DNA of 62,815 bases from Neolewinella persica DSM 23188 (lineage in GTDB: Bacteria; Bacteroidota; Bacteroidia; Chitinophagales; Saprospiraceae). Made by a program: the position numbers and the translations under genes. The DNA lies in the NCBI RefSeq assembly GCF_000373105.1, contig NZ_KB890420.1:60914-123728 (forward strand), in the 5' to 3' direction. Below the pieces are notes generated by a model that worked only from the letters and a program-made list of their open reading frames with translations, was not told the DNA's origin and did not search any database. How positions within the stretch are numbered: the stretch's first letter is position 1; every line of letters begins with the position of its first letter. Shown one piece after another: positions 59,918 through 62,815 of this stretch.

Positions 59918-61288
59918 ATGAAAAGAAGAACATTCATTAAGACCTCCGCCGCCTTGTCATCCCTCGTGCTTTTGCCAGGATGTGGTGGCGAAACCGCCAG
60001 CGAGGCTGCCGGAACTGCTGCCGTCACCCCTCCACTGACCCGCTTACGTACGGCGCATATTGGTGTCGGTGTTCAGGGGCTTGAAGACCTTAAGGCTGTC
60101 GCTTCCCACGACAAGGTTGACGTGATTGCCCTGTGCGACGTTGATGCCAATAACCTCGAAAGAGCACATAAGCTTTTCCCCGATGCAAAGGTCTATAAAG
60201 ACTATCGGGTGATGCTGAAGGAGATCGGAGAAGGGGTTGACGCCGTAGTCGTTGCTACTCCGGATCATGCCCACGCTCCGGCATCTATGATGGCCATGGA
60301 AATGGGTAAGAACGTCTACTGTCAGAAGCCACTGACCCACCACGTTACTGAAGCACGGGCAATGCGCGAAATAGCGGAAGACAAAGACCTGGTTACCCAA
60401 ATGGGCATTCAGGTGCATTCATTTTACGACTATAAGCTGGCGACAATGTTGATCCGTTCCGGCATTATCGGCAAGGTCAGCAGCGTAAGCGCCTGGTCTC
60501 CCAAGAACTGGGGGTACGATGGTCCCGTACCGCAAGGCGAAGACCCTGTGCCCGATTACCTCGACTGGAACCTTTGGCTCGGCACTTCCGCCGAACGGCC
60601 CTATAAGGAAGGGATCTATCACCCCGGAAACTGGCGAAAGCTGGTCGATTATGGTTGTGGCACGCTGGGTGACATGGGCGTCCATATTTTTGACACGCCT
60701 TATAATGCCCTGGAGCTGGACGTGCCGAAAACAATCACTACCGAATGCCGTCCACCAAATGGTTTTGGCTTCCCCGAGAAAAATGTGGTTACCTACGAAT
60801 TCCCGGGGACGGCGTACACCACGGAAAATTTCCAGTGGATATGGTCCGACGGCGAAGGTGCTCCCGTGATGCACGAAGATCTGAAGCTGCCAAATGGCGA
60901 TGCCCTGCCCGACCAGGGCGCCATGTTCGTAGGTGAAAAAGGACGCTTATTACTACCGCACTTCCAGCAATTACCCCGGCATATAGTCAACGGAGAATAC
61001 GTAGCGCTCGATTTGGCGAGTGTGCCCGGAGCCGTAGAAATGGGCGAGCCCGTTCGTGACTACGCCGCTGAAAGCCCCAAGCATTACCACCAGTTTGTCG
61101 ATGCCTGCCTGGGAACGGATGAAGCTTCCGCGCCTTTTTCCTACGCGAGCCGTTTAACGGAGACTATTCTGTTAGGTGTTATCGCTGGCCGCTTCCCGGG
61201 TAAGAAATTGCACTGGGACAGCGAAAAGGCACAGTTTGCCGAAGCGGAAGCGAACGCTTTACTGGATGCGCCTTACCGGAAGTTTTAG
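59918..61288 (+). CDS. Gfo/Idh/MocA family oxidoreductase with Tat-type signal
   Basis: 456 residues. The N-terminus KRRTFIKTSAALSSLVLLPG and a following Cys form a twin-arginine-like lipoprotein signal. A Rossmann NAD(P) domain follows (RTAHIGVGVQGLEDLKAV; IALCDVDANNLERA; DAVVVATPDHAHAPASMMAM; GKNVYCQKPLTHHVTEAR, with the catalytic Lys in QKP), then the C-terminal alpha/beta domain. Exported members of this family act on sugars or polyols in the periplasm; the substrate is unknown. Confidence 0.9.
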   Translation: MKRRTFIKTSAALSSLVLLPGCGGETASEAAGTAAVTPPLTRLRTAHIGVGVQGLEDLKAVASHDKVDVIALCDVDANNLERAHKLFPDAKVYKDYRVMLKEIGEGVDAVVVATPDHAHAPASMMAMEMGKNVYCQKPLTHHVTEARAMREIAEDKDLVTQMGIQVHSFYDYKLATMLIRSGIIGKVSSVSAWSPKNWGYDGPVPQGEDPVPDYLDWNLWLGTSAERPYKEGIYHPGNWRKLVDYGCGTLGDMGVHIFDTPYNALELDVPKTITTECRPPNGFGFPEKNVVTYEFPGTAYTTENFQWIWSDGEGAPVMHEDLKLPNGDALPDQGAMFVGEKGRLLLPHFQQLPRHIVNGEYVALDLASVPGAVEMGEPVRDYAAESPKHYHQFVDACLGTDEASAPFSYASRLTETILLGVIAGRFPGKKLHWDSEKAQFAEAEANALLDAPYRKF

Positions 61289-61294
61289 GTCCTA

Positions 61295-61348
61295 CCGTCC
61301 GACAAATTCTTTTGGCCTGGCGAAGCCGGGCAAAAGTTTGTCTGACGG
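61295..61348. repeat. Palindromic element, copy B, at a convergent junction
   Basis: 54 bp: CCGTCCGACAAATTCTTTTG-GCCTGGC-GAA-GCCGGGC-AAAAGTTTGTCTGACGG, pairing along nearly its whole length with a GAA loop. It is homologous to 2385-2434. A second hairpin (GGTCC ... CCCGTCAGACGGG ... GGACC) follows at 61356-61383. Confidence 0.75.
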
Positions 61349-61440
61349 TTAATGAGGTCCTCACCCGTCAGACGGGCGGGACCTTTGCTACGTAGTAGTT
61401 TGCTTAGTGTAGCTTCTTAGTGGCCTTAATGCCTTAGTGG

Positions 61441-62619
61441 TTAGGCTCCAAAGAACGACCGTACCTGCTCAACAATATAAGCGAGGGTGCCTTCTTCAAA
61501 CTCACTGTGCATCGGGAGGGAAATGACTTCTTTGCAGAGCATATCGGTAACGGGCAGGAAGGAGATGTCGTTGGCGGCAGAACCGCTGAAGGCTTCCTGG
61601 TCGTAGAGGGCGACGGGGTAATAGATCATGGAAGGGATACCGGCTTCCTGAAGGTGAGCTTGCAGGGCTTCACGTCGTCCTCCGTCAATTCGCAGGGTGT
61701 ACTGATGGAAGACGTGGGTGCTGTTGTGCTGGCGGGCGGGCGTCAGCAGGCCATCGAGGCCTTGCAGGTTTGCATCGTAGTAATCTGCGGCTTCCCTGCG
61801 GCGGTTGGAATACCCATCGAGGCGAGAGAGTTTACAGTTAAGCACTGCTGCCTGGATTGAGTCCAGGCGACTGTTACAGCCCACTACGTCGTGGTAGTAA
61901 CGACGCGACTGGCCGTGGTTGGCCACCTTACGGATTTCTTCGGCAAGTGCTGCAGAATCTGTGTTGATGGCACCGCCGTCACCGTAGGCACCCAGGTTTT
62001 TGCTGGGGTAGAAGCTGGTGGTCCCGATATCACCAATGGTTCCTGTGGCGGCAACGCGGCCATCGGAGAAGGTGTACTTTGCACCAATGGCCTGCGCGTT
62101 GTCCTCCACAATGTGGAGGCTGTGCTCGTTGGCCAGGGCAATGATGGGCTCCATGTCACAACTCTGCCCGAAAAGGTGTACGGGGATGATGGCTTTGGTC
62201 TTAGGCGTGATGGCGGCGGCAATGTCTTCAGCGCGAACGTTGAAGGTGCGCGGGTCAACGTCAACCATCACCGGACTAAGGCGCAGCAGGGCAATTACCT
62301 CGGCGGAGGCAACATAGGTGAATGCGGGTACGATAACCTCGTCGCCGGGTTCCAGACCGAGGGCCATAAGCGCGATTTGCAGCGCGTCGGTTCCGTTGGC
62401 GCAAGGGATTACGTGCTTCGCGTCAAGGTAATCTTCCAAACCAGCTTGAAATTGCTTAACCGCCGGGCCGTTGATGAAGGCACAACTCCTTATGACGTCC
62501 AGCACCGCCTGGTCTACCTCCTCTTGCATGGCGGTATACTGGGCCTTTAGGTCGACCATTTGAATGTTTGTGATGGGCGGTAATTGAGCGCGACCATCTT
62601 TAGCAGTGGGGGTAGCCAT
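61441..62619 (-). CDS. DegT/DnrJ/EryC1/StrS aminotransferase
   Basis: 392 residues. PLP-dependent sugar aminotransferase fold: QMVDLKAQYTAMQEEVDQAV, ANGTDALQIALMALGLEPGD, EDNAQAIGA, and the Schiff-base Lys in TSFYPSKNLGAYGDGGA, then GCNSRLDSIQAAVL. Such enzymes make amino-sugars for surface polysaccharides or lipopolysaccharide. An internal Met at 62559 (MVDLKAQY) is the usual family start; ATG 62619 adds 20 residues. No other sugar-biosynthesis genes are visible in the window. Confidence 0.93.
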   Translation of the reverse strand: MATPTAKDGRAQLPPITNIQMVDLKAQYTAMQEEVDQAVLDVIRSCAFINGPAVKQFQAGLEDYLDAKHVIPCANGTDALQIALMALGLEPGDEVIVPAFTYVASAEVIALLRLSPVMVDVDPRTFNVRAEDIAAAITPKTKAIIPVHLFGQSCDMEPIIALANEHSLHIVEDNAQAIGAKYTFSDGRVAATGTIGDIGTTSFYPSKNLGAYGDGGAINTDSAALAEEIRKVANHGQSRRYYHDVVGCNSRLDSIQAAVLNCKLSRLDGYSNRRREAADYYDANLQGLDGLLTPARQHNSTHVFHQYTLRIDGGRREALQAHLQEAGIPSMIYYPVALYDQEAFSGSAANDISFLPVTDMLCKEVISLPMHSEFEEGTLAYIVEQVRSFFGA

Positions 62620-62691
62620 TAGTTTTCGGTTTAGGAGCGCGAAGATAGGGTAGGGAAGCCGATGACATGTTGAATAAGCGTCAGGTTTTTT

Positions 62692-62708
62692 GGCGGGGCC
62701 GCAGGTGC
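62692..62708 (-). repeat. 17-bp dispersed repeat, copy 18 (reverse)
   Basis: GGCGGGGCCGCAGGTGC followed by AAG, upstream of the DegT gene and 12 bp from the second tandem array. Confidence 0.75.
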
Positions 62709-62720
62709 AAGGGGAGTAGG

Positions 62721-62815
62721 GTTCGCTTTGCTCAGGTTGCAGGAGTTCGCTTCGCTCACGTTGCAGGAGCTCGCTTCGCTCACGTTGCAGGAGTTCGCTT
62801 CGCTCACGTTGCAGG
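62721..62815 (-). repeat. Second tandem array, 24-bp period (runs off right edge)
   Basis: Units start at 62721, 62745, 62769 and 62793: GTTCGCTTCGCTCACGTTGC plus AGGA. This is the reverse complement of the aspS-upstream unit with one extra base. The array continues beyond the window. Confidence 0.85.

Noticed and set aside
1..62815. tRNA, rRNA, insertion sequence or prophage genes
   Set aside because: No cloverleaf, rRNA-like or transposase/integrase-like sequence was recognised on reading, although small RNAs cannot be excluded by eye.

Overview
The window looks like chromosomal DNA of a Bacteroidota bacterium, probably of the Saprospiria/Lewinella type. The evidence is four secreted proteins with C-terminal type IX secretion (T9SS) sorting domains, promoter -7 elements of the form TAnnTTTG, few clear Shine-Dalgarno sequences, and family content typical of the phylum (DUF4294, DUF2452, DUF983, GH3-like, HD-PycTM, 7TMR-DISM hybrid kinase). 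Assignment below phylum is inference. No rRNA, tRNA, transposase, phage gene or CRISPR array was seen.

Layout. 1-7.4 kb: start of a Cys-rich secreted protein, a Rieske oxygenase, a small membrane protein, an Lrp/AsnC regulator, a T9SS cargo protein and a large hybrid sensor kinase. 7.4-19.5 kb: a nuclease-like gene abutting a 23-bp tandem array, aspS, glutaminase, a membrane protein with an effector-associated-domain-like N-terminus, DUF4294, a peptidoglycan-binding protein, then a three-gene run of CPBP-like protein, FAD oxidase and a patatin that lacks its catalytic residues. 19.5-34.4 kb: a T9SS serine protease, a lyase-like pseudogene with two in-frame stops, a run of three genes (phosphoesterase-like/kinase-motif/barrel protein, SdiA-regulated-like protein, degenerate HD plus PycTM protein), and an Fe-S electron-transfer pair split by a frameshifted four-helix-bundle gene. 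34.4-42.8 kb: lipoprotein, DUF2452, ECF sigma/anti-sigma pair, lytic transglycosylase, GH3-like protein, and a Crp/Fnr regulator with a decayed duplicate beside it. 42.9-58.5 kb: a sulfur-handling island. 58.5-62.8 kb: serine hydrolase, Gfo/Idh/MocA oxidoreductase, DegT aminotransferase, and the edge of a second tandem array.

The most coherent system is the sulfur island. It holds a SulP transporter, two persulfide-dioxygenase-like/rhodanese fusions, two YeeE/YedE-type thiosulfate-transport-like proteins, three small rhodanese or YgaP-type proteins, a sulfide:quinone-oxidoreductase-like flavoprotein, a haem protein and two Crp/Fnr regulators with a conserved Cys pair. Eight of its promoters carry a palindrome close to GTGAT-N4-ATCAC centred 36.5 or 37.5 bp from the end of a TAnnTTTG-like -7 element. 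This suggests a single Crp/Fnr-type activator, plausibly the protein at 44009-44656, acting on all of them.

A second theme is repeats. A 17-bp sequence close to GCACCTGCGGCCGCGCC occurs 18 times, mostly between genes but four times inside reading frames, and often as inverted pairs around a gene or short segment. A 23/24-bp tandem repeat appears near aspS and again at the right edge. Longer palindromic elements sit at two convergent gene junctions. I do not recognise these repeats as described families.
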